Part shown: in pieces, positions 9,391 to 17,495 of the stretch | Position numbering within the stretch: the stretch's first letter is position 1 | Layout of the letters: each line of letters begins with the position of its first letter | Origin: Trinickia mobilis | GTDB taxonomy: Bacteria > Pseudomonadota > Gammaproteobacteria > Burkholderiales > Burkholderiaceae | Assembly: GCF_017315705.1 (NCBI RefSeq) | Contig: NZ_JAFLRF010000017.1 | Coordinates: forward strand, 62,001-126,000 | Length of the DNA: 64,000 nt | Direction: 5' to 3' | Translations under genes and position numbers: made by a program | Notes under the pieces: model-generated | What the model was told of the DNA's origin: nothing | What the model saw: only the letters and a program-made list of their open reading frames with translations | Databases searched by the model: none

Positions 9391-9427
9391 AAACGAAAGG
9401 CCCGGGTTTCGACCGGGCCTTTCGTTT
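9391..9427 (+). terminator. Rho-independent-type terminator after gspF
   Basis: AAACGAAAGGCCCGG (9391-9405) pairs perfectly with CCGGGCCTTTCGTTT (9413-9427) around a 7-base loop. The stem has A and T runs at its base, so it can work in both directions. It splits the secretion block into two transcription units. Confidence 0.85.
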
Positions 9428-9565
9428 CTCCAGGTGTCCTGAATTAACATTATCGCGAACTTCAGATTCGTTTCAGTTTCGTTGTTGGTTCCGATGCGAT
9501 TTCCGACAATCCTTTTTTCGGTTCGCATCGCATCTGACGCGCGCGAATCCATACGAGATAAATTC

Positions 9566-11215
9566 ATGGACACTCCCGATCAATCTCAATTGCAGCAATG
9601 GCAGCACGCGGCCGAAGCAGGCGGCGTGACGCTTGCCGCTTATCTGGAGCAGCAGCTGCTCGCCGACGCCGAACGGCTTGGGGAAGTCGCGCGGCAGATC
9701 GGCGTGGCCGCGGTGGCGCCGGACGAGCTGACGGCCGCTCAGGTGCGTTTCGAACACCTGCCGCTGCCGGAAGCGCTGACGTTGCGCGTGCTGCCTGTCC
9801 AGCACGGCGAACGTCTGACGCTGGTCATGGCGAATCCGCTCGAGCGGCAGGTGCGCGCGCGGTTGCAGATCCGCTTTGCGCTCGCGCGTCCGTCGTTCGC
9901 GATGAGCACGCCGGGCGCGGTCGACCGGATTCTCAAGACGGCGGAAGCGAGCGAGCGCGTGATGGGCGACGACATGAACGTCGACGCGTCGAGCGACTCG
10001 CTCGCGCAGGCCGTCGAGTCGATCTCGCTGACGACGATCGCGAAGGACGAGAGCCCGATCATCCGGCTCGTCAACATGACGCTCTACGACGCGCTGCAGA
10101 GCCGCGCCAGCGATATTCACCTCGAGGCCGTGCAGGACGGGCTGATGATCCGCTATCGGATCGACGGCGTCATGCAGGCGATCCGTCCGATTCCCGGGCT
10201 GGAAATCGCCAACCAGGCCATGTCGCGGCTGAAGGTGGTCTCCAGTCTCGATATCGCCGAAAAACGCGTGCCGCAGGATGGCCGCTTCAAGGTGATCCTG
10301 CAGGGGCGCGAGATCGATTTCCGCGTCTCGATCATGCCGGGCGTCTACGGCGAGAACGCGGTGCTGCGCGTGCTCGACAAATCGTCGCGCGGCGACGTGA
10401 TGAATCTCGACACGCTCGGTTTCGACACCGTCACGGCCACCCGCATCCGCGCGCTCGCGCTGCTCCCCTATGGGCTCACCCTTGTCACGGGCCCGACCGG
10501 GAGCGGCAAGTCGACGACGCTGTACGGCACGCTGTCGGAAGTCAACACCGGCGACGAAAAGATCATCACGATCGAGGACCCGGTCGAATACGAGCTGAAG
10601 GGCGTGCTGCAGATTCCCGTCAACGAGAAGAAGGGCCTGACGTTCGCGCGCGGCCTGCGCTCGATCCTGCGCCACGATCCGGACACGATCCTCGTCGGCG
10701 AAATCCGCGACGAGGAGACGGCGTCGATCGCGGTGCAGTCGGCGCTGACGGGGCACCGCGTGCTGTCGTCGGTGCATGCGAACGACGCGTTCAGCGTGAT
10801 CGACCGTTTCATCTACATGGGCGTCGAGACCTCGACGTTTCTCGAGGCGCTGAACGGCGTGGTGTCGCAGCGCCTCGTACGGCGCATCTGCCCGCAATGC
10901 GGGCCGGCGGCCAACCCGGGCGGCGGCGAGATCGGCGCGGACGTGCCCGACAGCGAACTCGCGCACGCCGTGCTGCCGGGCGCGGGCTGCGACGCCTGCC
11001 GCGGCACCGGCTTTCACGGCCGGATCGCGCTCGCCGAAGTGCTGCGCCTGAACACGGCGCTCAAGGCGGCGCTCCTCGAACGCTCGCCGGAAAAGCGCGC
11101 GCAGGCGCTCGCGCAGTGCGCCGACTACCAATCGATGCGCAGCGCGGGCATGGCCGCGATCCGCAAGCGCTCAACGACTTATCAGGAGGTGCAACGTGCC
11201 GTCGCTGTGGACTGA
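9566..11215 (+). CDS. gspE: Type II/IV pilus-type assembly ATPase (GspE/PilB-like)
   Basis: I start at ATG 9566 (549 residues) rather than at an upstream in-frame TTG. An N-terminal MshEN-like region is followed by the core ATPase. Walker A is GPTGSGKS at residues 309-316. The Asp box IIRLVNMTLYDALQSRASDIH, the Walker B region TILVGEIRDEETASIAVQSA and the His box TGHRVLSSVHAND are all present. A C-terminal four-cysteine zinc motif (CPQC and CDACRGTGFHGR) is the hallmark of GspE/PilB extension motors. It acts on the cytoplasmic face with the GspF platform. Its last 20 bases overlap the next gene. Confidence 0.93.
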   Translation: MDTPDQSQLQQWQHAAEAGGVTLAAYLEQQLLADAERLGEVARQIGVAAVAPDELTAAQVRFEHLPLPEALTLRVLPVQHGERLTLVMANPLERQVRARLQIRFALARPSFAMSTPGAVDRILKTAEASERVMGDDMNVDASSDSLAQAVESISLTTIAKDESPIIRLVNMTLYDALQSRASDIHLEAVQDGLMIRYRIDGVMQAIRPIPGLEIANQAMSRLKVVSSLDIAEKRVPQDGRFKVILQGREIDFRVSIMPGVYGENAVLRVLDKSSRGDVMNLDTLGFDTVTATRIRALALLPYGLTLVTGPTGSGKSTTLYGTLSEVNTGDEKIITIEDPVEYELKGVLQIPVNEKKGLTFARGLRSILRHDPDTILVGEIRDEETASIAVQSALTGHRVLSSVHANDAFSVIDRFIYMGVETSTFLEALNGVVSQRLVRRICPQCGPAANPGGGEIGADVPDSELAHAVLPGAGCDACRGTGFHGRIALAEVLRLNTALKAALLERSPEKRAQALAQCADYQSMRSAGMAAIRKRSTTYQEVQRAVAVD

Positions 11216-11972
11216 GTGCATTGCAACCGTCGACGTCGAGCGCGTGTCGATCGTCGCCTTCAACCTGCCCAGATTGAGACCGGGACGCGATTTCTGCGTG
11301 CCGATCAGCGAGCCGCATTGCGGCGAGCCGGCTGCCGCCTTGTCCGCGCTGCTGGCTCGCGTCGAGCGGCGCGCGGGGCGCGCACGCAACCGCCTGCACC
11401 TGCTGCTGGGCTATCCGTGGGCGCATGCCGCCGTGCTGCCGTGGCAGGAAGCGTTGCCGAACCGGCAGGCGTGGTCGGCCTATGCGTCGTCGGTTTTGAG
11501 CGAGCAGGGCGCGCCTGGCGCGTTGCGCGTCGCCGTCGAGGAAGGGGGCTTCGGCCGGGCGCGTCTGGCTGCCGGCGTCGACGATTCGATGGCCGCGCTG
11601 CTGATGGCCGCCGGCACCGAAGCCGGCTGGCAGGTGGCGAGTTGCGGCGATCTGCTGTCGGCGACGCTCGCGCGCCACGCCAAGCGGCTCGGGCGCGACT
11701 ATGCGCTCGCGCTCGTCGAGCCGGAATCGGTGAGCTGTCTCTACCGACGCAACGGCGCTTGGATCGATGCGGCCACGCTGATGCGCGGCGCGGGCCAGCC
11801 GGCCCAGACCGCGATCGATGCGGTTACGGTCATGTGCGGTCAGACGGCCGCGTCGCCGGTCTTCATTTGCGCGACCACGCCGCTTGGCGGCGACGATTTC
11901 AGCGGCGCTGCGTGGATCGAACTCGATGCACCGCTTGCGCACCTGGTAGGAGCCACGCCATGCAAAAGCTGA
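11196..11972 (+). CDS. Cytoplasmic assembly protein in the PilM/GspL position
   Basis: This 258-residue protein begins at GTG 11196, five bases after a perfect AGGAGGT (11184-11190) inside the ATPase gene. It has no signal peptide or membrane span. I do not recognise a sequence signature. The placement directly between the ATPase gene and two small one-span membrane proteins matches PilM in pilMNOPQ operons, or the cytoplasmic half of GspL. The inferred role is to link the motor to the periplasmic alignment proteins. It overlaps the next gene by 13 bases. Confidence 0.6.
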   Translation: MPSLWTECIATVDVERVSIVAFNLPRLRPGRDFCVPISEPHCGEPAAALSALLARVERRAGRARNRLHLLLGYPWAHAAVLPWQEALPNRQAWSAYASSVLSEQGAPGALRVAVEEGGFGRARLAAGVDDSMAALLMAAGTEAGWQVASCGDLLSATLARHAKRLGRDYALALVEPESVSCLYRRNGAWIDAATLMRGAGQPAQTAIDAVTVMCGQTAASPVFICATTPLGGDDFSGAAWIELDAPLAHLVGATPCKS

Positions 11973-12565
11973 AGCGTTTCGATTTCGCCGCGAAGCAGGC
12001 GAAGGCGGGTCCGGCGACGCTCGCGCTCGCCGGCGCGCTGCTCGCGGCCGGCGTCTGGGCCGGCGGCACGTGGCTGCAGGCCGACGAGCTGCGCGCCGAC
12101 GTCGAGCATCTGCAGCAGCGCATCGAGCAGCGGGAGCGCGCGCTCGATGTCGCGAAGCGGGCCGCGCAAGGCGCCTCGCCGGACGACAAGAAGTTCGACG
12201 CGGTGCTGCGCGAGCAGGCGGGCGCGCACGCCCGACTGCCGGTGCTCGACGTGGTCGAGTCGGCATGGGCGCCGCAGATCGCGCTGCTGTCGCTGTCGGT
12301 GCAGCGCGCGGGCAAGGAAGCGACGATCGAGGCCGAGGCCCAGGATCTGGTCCAGGTCTACGCGTTCATCGAGCGCCTGCGCCTCGCGGCCGGACGAATC
12401 GCGGACGCGGCCAGGAACAGCCCGCCCCCGGCCGAGCCGGGCGGCAAGAACGCCAAGGCTGCCAAAGCGCCTTCATCCGCGCAGGTCGTCCTGGTCCGTC
12501 ATGGAATCAAACCCAAGGATCCGAACCGGGCCGTGTCGTTCGGCGTGCGGATCGAACTGCCATGA
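11960..12565 (+). CDS. One-span inner-membrane protein in the PilN position
   Basis: This 201-residue protein starts at ATG 11960, overlapping the previous gene. A short basic cytoplasmic N-terminus (MQKLKRFDFAAKQAK) is followed by one membrane span at about 18-38. A coiled-coil-like stretch follows (ADVEHLQQRIEQRERALDVAK), then a small periplasmic alpha/beta domain. This is the layout of PilN, or the periplasmic half of GspL. The Pro/Ala/Lys-rich loop near residues 155-170 is unusual. The PilN role is inferred from topology and gene order. Confidence 0.6.
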   Translation: MQKLKRFDFAAKQAKAGPATLALAGALLAAGVWAGGTWLQADELRADVEHLQQRIEQRERALDVAKRAAQGASPDDKKFDAVLREQAGAHARLPVLDVVESAWAPQIALLSLSVQRAGKEATIEAEAQDLVQVYAFIERLRLAAGRIADAARNSPPPAEPGGKNAKAAKAPSSAQVVLVRHGIKPKDPNRAVSFGVRIELP

Positions 12566-13131
12566 AGAACATGAAACTCAGATCACTGGCGTCGCTGCGC
12601 GTCGGCAATCCGCTGCCGCGCCTGCGCTGGCACCTGCAGCATGGCGCCGATCGCCTGGGCAGGACCGGTGTCGTGCTGGCGGCGCTCGCCGTGGGCGCGG
12701 CGGGCTGGCAGCTGCTCGTGCAGGAGCCGCACCTGCGCCAGCTCGCCGACGAACGCCAGGCGCTGACCGCCGATCTTGCGCGGCTCGCGAAAGTTCCGCG
12801 CCAAGAGGCGCCGGGCGACGAGCTTGGCGCGGAACTGCGCAAGGTCAATGCGAACATGCAAAAACTGCAGGTGTTCGAAACGCTGAAGAAGTACGGCATC
12901 GATGCCTCGGAGTCGACCTATCGGCAGGACGCCGAGGTGAAGGGGAAGCTCGCGCGCTGGACGCTCGGCATCACCGCTACAGGACGTTACGCCGATCTGT
13001 CGCGCGCGTTGCAGGCGTTGTCGCAGCAGCGCTTCCTGCGCGTCGAAAGCGTCACGCTGACGCGGCCGCGCATCGAAGACGTCACGCTGAACATCGGTCT
13101 GCGTGTGTCGCTGCTGGGAGCCGAGAAATGA
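12562..13131 (+). CDS. One-span inner-membrane protein in the PilO/GspM position
   Basis: This 189-residue protein starts in an ATGA overlap with the previous stop, indicating translational coupling. One membrane span lies at about 34-52 (GVVLAALAVGAAGWQLLV). A short helical segment and a ferredoxin-like periplasmic domain follow. ARWTLGITATGRYADLSRALQAL resembles the PilO/GspM core, where short strands alternate with a helix. PilO pairs with PilN to align the motor with the secretin. The identification rests on topology and order. Confidence 0.6.
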   Translation: MKNMKLRSLASLRVGNPLPRLRWHLQHGADRLGRTGVVLAALAVGAAGWQLLVQEPHLRQLADERQALTADLARLAKVPRQEAPGDELGAELRKVNANMQKLQVFETLKKYGIDASESTYRQDAEVKGKLARWTLGITATGRYADLSRALQALSQQRFLRVESVTLTRPRIEDVTLNIGLRVSLLGAEK

Positions 13132-13607
13132 CGCGTATCCGTAACAAGACGCTGGCCCCGGCGGCCGGCGCGATCGCACTCTTCGCCGCGATGCTGGGCG
13201 CCGCGGCGCTGTCGAGCGCCGACGAGGGCGAATCGATCGATCTCTTTCCGACGCAGAGTTTCGCGTCGCTGTCGGCGGCGGCGCAGAAAAACGAAGCGGC
13301 GGACATCAAGCTCATCACGCCGGACGAGGAGGAAGAGGGCAAGGAAGGCGTCAAGGCGGAAACGATCCGTCCGATGCCGTTTTCGGTCACCGCGGAATGG
13401 AAGGAAGGGCGCCAGCGCGTCGTCGTCCTGGAAGGGATGGGGCAGATCTTCCTGATTTGCCAGGCTTGCAGCGTCAAGGACGCTATCCGCCCCGGGAAGG
13501 AAATCTCGGGCGGCTACCAGCTCGCCAGATTGGAAGCCGCCGCTGCGGTGCTGCTCACCCCCGAAAAAAGCGAGGTCTCGCTGCCGTTGTTCACGAGCGG
13601 AACCTGA
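13128..13607 (+). CDS. Small periplasmic assembly protein in the PilP/GspC position
   Basis: This 159-residue protein starts in another ATGA overlap. It has a signal or anchor segment at about 10-30 (TLAPAAGAIALFAAMLGAAAL), an acidic low-complexity stretch (PDEEEEGKEG), and a short beta-rich C-terminal domain with two cysteines in LICQACSVKDAI. PilP and GspC both place a small beta domain against the secretin N-domains, and this gene lies immediately before the secretin. I see no lipobox or diagnostic motif, so the role is inferred from position. Confidence 0.5.
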   Translation: MTRIRNKTLAPAAGAIALFAAMLGAAALSSADEGESIDLFPTQSFASLSAAAQKNEAADIKLITPDEEEEGKEGVKAETIRPMPFSVTAEWKEGRQRVVVLEGMGQIFLICQACSVKDAIRPGKEISGGYQLARLEAAAAVLLTPEKSEVSLPLFTSGT

Positions 13608-13642
13608 CGCCAACCTAATTGAACCTTGATAGATCATTCGCC

Positions 13643-15805
13643 ATGAAACCCATTCTCACCATTTCGCTGCTGCTGTGCTCGCTGCTCGCGAGCGGCTGCA
13701 GCTCGCTGCCGGACCCGATCCGCGACCTGCTGAACGATCCCGTCAAGCGCAGCGAGTCGCTCACGCAGGCCGGCAAGCCGGCCGCGGCGCTCGATGTGCT
13801 GCGTACCGCCGACGCGAAGACGCCCAATGACGCCGCGATCCGCTCCGCGCTGCAGCGCACGCAGGACGGCTACGTCGACGGCGAGCTGCAGGCCGCCGAA
13901 GCGAAAGCGGCGGCGGGCAACGATGCCGGCGCGGCCGAGCATCTGCAAAACGCGCTCGACGTGTCGCCGAACAGCATCAAGGCGACGCAGTCCGCCGCGC
14001 AGGCCAAGCGCCGCATCGAGCTGCGCAAGCAGTTCGAAGAAGCGCGCGCGATGAGCGACCGCAAGCCGCGCGCGGCGCTGGAGACGGTCAACCGCGTTCT
14101 TGCGGAGCAGCCGAACTATCCGGGCGCGAGCGCACTGCGCGATCAGCTGCTGAGCCGCCACGAAGCGCAGCGCGCGCTGCGTCCGACGATGTCCGACGCG
14201 CTGCGCAAAAGCGTGTCGCTCAATTTCCGCTCGCAGCCCCTGCAGAACATCTTCGACGTGATCTCGCGGATGGCCGGCGTGAACTTCGTGTTCGACGCGG
14301 ACGTGCAGACTTCCGCGCCCGCCAGCCTGCTGGCGACCAAGACGACGGCCGAGGACGCGATCAACCTGCTGCTGCGCACGAACCAGCTCGAGAAGAAGGT
14401 GCTCGACGAGCACACGCTGCTGATCTATCCGGCGCGCCCGGACAAGGACCGCAGCTACAAGGATTTTGCGGTGCGCACGTTCTACCTGTCGCACGGCGAC
14501 GCGAAGACCGTGATGGCCGCGCTGCGCCAGATGGTCAAGCCGAAGGACATCTATGTCGAAGAGCGGGTCAACGCCGTCGTGCTGCGCGACACGCCCGACA
14601 CCATCGCGGTCGCCGAACGCATCGTGCAGAGCCTCGACATTCCCCAGTCGGAAGTGACGCTCGACGTGCAGGTGCTCGAAGTCAACCTGAACGACGAGGT
14701 GAAGCTCGGCGTCGACTATCCGGGCAAGGTGTCGTTCTCGATGCTCGGCGACCAAGCCGTCACACCCGTCACGACGACGCTCGGCGATCTGCTGAAGCTG
14801 AGCCGCGACAAGATCGGCGTGTCGTCCGATTCGGGCCCGCTGTCGATCGCGCTGAACCTGCTGCAGAAGCAGGGCAAGACGAAGGTGCTGGCGAATCCGA
14901 AGATCCGCGTGCGCAACATGGAGAAGGCGAGCATCAAGATCGGCGAGCAGGTGCCGATCGTGACGACGACGAACGCGAACGGCGTGGTCACCGAATCGGT
15001 GAAGTACCAGGATGTCGGCCTGACGCTCAAGGTCGAGCCGCGCGTGAGCCTCAACGACGAAGTCAGCGTGAAGGTCAATCTCGAGGCGAGCAACATCCTG
15101 TCGAAGGAAGTCACGAAGACAGGCCTGACCGCCTACTCGCTCGGAACGCGCACCGCGGAAACCATCATGACCGCGAAGAACGAGGAAACCCAGGTGCTGG
15201 CGGGTCTCATCAAGCGCGACGAAGTGGTCAACACGGGCGGCATTCCGTACCTGTCGACGCTCCCCGGTGTCGGCCGCTTCTTCGGCTCGAACAACACGAC
15301 GCAGACCCAGTCGGAAATCGTCCTGCTGATCACGCCGCATATCGAGCGCAATCTCGATCTGCCGAACGCCTCGGTCACGACGTTCCTGTCGGGCACGGAA
15401 GCCCAGGTGACGACCGAATCGACGACGCTGGGCGAGTTCGCTTCGCCGGCGGACATCAGCCGCAAGCCGGGCGCCGATGCGGGCCCCGAGCTGCACATGC
15501 CGATCGAGCCAACGCCCGCCGACGCGGCGGCGAAGCCGTCGAACGGCGACGAGCTGCAGGCGAATGGCGCCGCCAAGGCAGCAGCCGATGCGCAGGCAGC
15601 AGCCGACGCCCAGGCTGCGGCCGACGCGCAGGCAGCAGCCGACGCGCAAGCGCACGCCGACCCGGCGAACGGGACCGACCCGGCCGCCCAGGCCGGCGAG
15701 CCGGACGAGCCGACGGAAGCGCCGATGTCCAGCACGAAGCTGGACAGCAAGGCGCCGCAGCCGAAGCCGATGACGGTGCTGTCGGGCGTGATCCAATTCG
15801 TATAA
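13643..15805 (+). CDS. gspD: Outer-membrane secretin lipoprotein (GspD/PilQ-like)
   Basis: I start at ATG 13643 (720 residues), which gives a lipoprotein signal with lipobox LASGC at Cys19; the in-frame TTG at 13619 is less likely. Residues 40-165 are helical and TPR-like. N-domain repeats follow (SLNFRSQPLQNIFDVIS; FYLSHGDAKTVMAALRQMV; VEERVNAVVLRDTPDTI). The secretin core has VLANPKIRVRNMEKASIKIG, ETQVLAGLIKRDEV and SEIVLLITPHIER. Secretins form the outer-membrane gate for pseudopilus-driven export. The TPR-like N-terminus and lipid anchor could let it self-pilot, since no pilotin gene is visible. The C-terminus carries an Ala/Asp/Gln repeat tail. Confidence 0.92.
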   Translation: MKPILTISLLLCSLLASGCSSLPDPIRDLLNDPVKRSESLTQAGKPAAALDVLRTADAKTPNDAAIRSALQRTQDGYVDGELQAAEAKAAAGNDAGAAEHLQNALDVSPNSIKATQSAAQAKRRIELRKQFEEARAMSDRKPRAALETVNRVLAEQPNYPGASALRDQLLSRHEAQRALRPTMSDALRKSVSLNFRSQPLQNIFDVISRMAGVNFVFDADVQTSAPASLLATKTTAEDAINLLLRTNQLEKKVLDEHTLLIYPARPDKDRSYKDFAVRTFYLSHGDAKTVMAALRQMVKPKDIYVEERVNAVVLRDTPDTIAVAERIVQSLDIPQSEVTLDVQVLEVNLNDEVKLGVDYPGKVSFSMLGDQAVTPVTTTLGDLLKLSRDKIGVSSDSGPLSIALNLLQKQGKTKVLANPKIRVRNMEKASIKIGEQVPIVTTTNANGVVTESVKYQDVGLTLKVEPRVSLNDEVSVKVNLEASNILSKEVTKTGLTAYSLGTRTAETIMTAKNEETQVLAGLIKRDEVVNTGGIPYLSTLPGVGRFFGSNNTTQTQSEIVLLITPHIERNLDLPNASVTTFLSGTEAQVTTESTTLGEFASPADISRKPGADAGPELHMPIEPTPADAAAKPSNGDELQANGAAKAAADAQAAADAQAAADAQAAADAQAHADPANGTDPAAQAGEPDEPTEAPMSSTKLDSKAPQPKPMTVLSGVIQFV
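15587..15661 (+). repeat. In-frame 15-base repeats in the secretin tail
   Basis: About five imperfect 15-base units each encode a variant of AADAQ near the secretin C-terminus. The number of units could vary between strains by slippage. The tail is hydrophilic and probably flexible. Confidence 0.75.
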
Positions 15806-15815
15806 GGAGCGGGCG

Positions 15816-16316
15816 ATGCTAGGGCGTATCGGTGGCCGGCGGCAGCGCGGGATGCGGGGCTTCACGCTGGTCGAGATGCTGGTCGTGCTGACGCTGCTGG
15901 CGCTGCTCGCCTCGGTGGCGATGCCGCTGAACGATCTCGTGAAGCGGCGCGCCAAGGAAACGGAACTGAAGCAGGCGCTGACCAGCATCCGCGGCGCGAT
16001 CGACGCTTACCGGGCGGCCACCGCCGACGGGCAGATCGAGGTGGCGGTGAACAAGAGCGGCTATCCGCCCGATCTGCGGGTGCTGGTGGAAGGGGCGACC
16101 GATCAGCGGGAAGCGGACGGCAAGAAGATCTATTTCCTGCGCAAGCTGCCGGCCGATCCGATGTGCGACTGCCCGGGCAAGTCCGCGGAGGAAACCTGGC
16201 AGACGCGCAGCTACGCGAGCAGTCCGGATTCGTTCTCGTCGGGCGACGACGTCTACGACGTCCGCTCCAGCAACAAGAAAGAGGGCATCAATGGCATTCC
16301 TTACAACGAATGGTAA
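15816..16316 (+). CDS. Pseudopilin with disulfide pair (GspG-like)
   Basis: This 166-residue protein has a prepilin leader with Gly15 before FTLVEMLVVLTLLALLASVA; Glu20 is the +5 residue. AAGGAG overlaps the secretin stop, 8 bases before the start. After the N-terminal helix come a GspG-like fold pattern (SGYPPDLRVLVEG, LRKLPADPMCDCPG) and a Ser/Asp-rich C-terminus (SSPDSFSSGDDVYDVRS) like the GspG C-terminal loop. It is the first of three pseudopilin genes packed with overlaps, probably encoding minor or alternative shaft subunits. Confidence 0.85.
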   Translation: MLGRIGGRRQRGMRGFTLVEMLVVLTLLALLASVAMPLNDLVKRRAKETELKQALTSIRGAIDAYRAATADGQIEVAVNKSGYPPDLRVLVEGATDQREADGKKIYFLRKLPADPMCDCPGKSAEETWQTRSYASSPDSFSSGDDVYDVRSSNKKEGINGIPYNEW

Positions 16317-16695
16317 GCGGCCGGACGCGCGGCGGCGCGCACGCGGCTTCACGCTGATCGAGCTGCTGGTGGTGATGGCGATCATCGGTGCGCTGATGTC
16401 GCTGGTGGCGCCGTCGTACTTCAAGCAGAACTCGCGGGCGCGGGAAACCGTATTGCGCCACAACCTGATCACGGTCCGGCAGGCGATCGACGACTATCGC
16501 GCCGATCACGGCGCCGATCCCGACGCGCTGGATACGCTGGTATCGGGCAAGTACCTGCGCGAACTGCCGCTCGATCCGGTGACGGGGCGCAACGACACGT
16601 GGACCACCGAGCCCGGCGAAACGTCGGGCATTCGGGACATTCGAAGCGGGGCGAAAGGCACGTCGCTCGACGGGAGCGACTATGCGTCCTGGTAA
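16291..16695 (+). CDS. Pseudopilin (GspG/GspH-like)
   Basis: This 134-residue protein has a long leader, Gly19, then FTLIELLVVMAIIGALMSLV with Glu24 at +5. The globular part is short (LITVRQAIDDYRADHGADPD, LRELPLDPVTGRNDTW) and ends like the preceding pseudopilin (GTSLDGSDYASW). It overlaps both neighbours, by 26 and 14 bases, so the three are almost certainly co-translated. It has no cysteines. It is likely a minor pseudopilin near the filament tip or shaft. Confidence 0.83.
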   Translation: MAFLTTNGKRPDARRRARGFTLIELLVVMAIIGALMSLVAPSYFKQNSRARETVLRHNLITVRQAIDDYRADHGADPDALDTLVSGKYLRELPLDPVTGRNDTWTTEPGETSGIRDIRSGAKGTSLDGSDYASW

Positions 16696-17215
16696 GCGCG
16701 CCGCGCCGGCCGGGCGTCAGCGCGGCGTCGCGTATATGGGCGTGGTGCTGCTGATCGCCGCGATCGGCGTCGGCATGATGGAGGCGGCGCACGTATGGAG
16801 CGTTCAGGCCCAGCGTGAGCGAGAGAAGGAATTGCTGACGGTCGGCAACGAGATTCGCGATGCGATCGGCAGCTACTACCGCTCCGGCGAAGGTGCGGCG
16901 TATCCGAAATCGCTCGACGACCTGGTCGTGGACAGACGCACTTCGTTTCCGACGCATCATCTGCGCAAGCATTATCGCGACCCGCTGACGGGCGACCGCG
17001 AATGGGGCGTCGTCGAATCGCCGGATGGCGGCCTGATGGGCGTATTCAGCAAGGCCCAGGGCACGCCGGTCAAGCGCGGCGGCTTCCCGGCGGCCTATGA
17101 GAGCTTCGGCGACAAGGAGACGTACCAGGAATGGACGTTCGTCTACCTGCCGGACAATGCGGCGCCGGCCGAGGGCGGCGACACGCCGTCGTTCGAAGCG
17201 CAGGAGGCGCAATGA
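16682..17215 (+). CDS. Atypical pseudopilin lacking Glu+5
   Basis: This 177-residue protein has a leader ending QRG at residue 15 followed by VAYMGVVLLIAAIGVGMM. The +5 residue is glycine, not glutamate. In classical systems only the tip pseudopilin GspK lacks Glu+5, so this may be the tip-like subunit, although it is shorter than GspK. The globular region has the PLTGDREWGVVESPDGGLMGVFS pattern seen in short Burkholderia pseudopilins (recalled, not compared). It is the last structural gene of the secretion block. Confidence 0.75.
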   Translation: MRPGKRAAPAGRQRGVAYMGVVLLIAAIGVGMMEAAHVWSVQAQREREKELLTVGNEIRDAIGSYYRSGEGAAYPKSLDDLVVDRRTSFPTHHLRKHYRDPLTGDREWGVVESPDGGLMGVFSKAQGTPVKRGGFPAAYESFGDKETYQEWTFVYLPDNAAPAEGGDTPSFEAQEAQ

Positions 17216-17495
17216 ATAGATCGACGCGGCTCGCTCGGGCCGTCATCTTCATCGGCCGCGCCGCATGCCCGTCGGCATGCGAGTCGTGCGGCACGTCGCC
17301 GGCCGTTGAGCCGGCTCCGGAAATCAGGACTATTCCTATTAATTGTCGGGTATCGATCTGATGTTTAGAATGCCTGCTGCCATTGCACAACACCATGACG
17401 CCATTCACGAAGCGGCCGGCGCCGTCTGTCCGCTCTCGCGATTGGAACGGATTCATCCACTGCCAACCGTTCAACCCCATCTGAAAAACGTCACC

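Noticed and set aside
13634-15988. A 784-codon open frame antisense to the secretin gene, and similar long antisense frames at 3276-4961, 9473-11131, 21525-23549 and 35717-38047
   Set aside because: They are Arg/His/Ala-rich, lie exactly opposite well-identified genes, and are the usual shadow of GC-rich codon bias.
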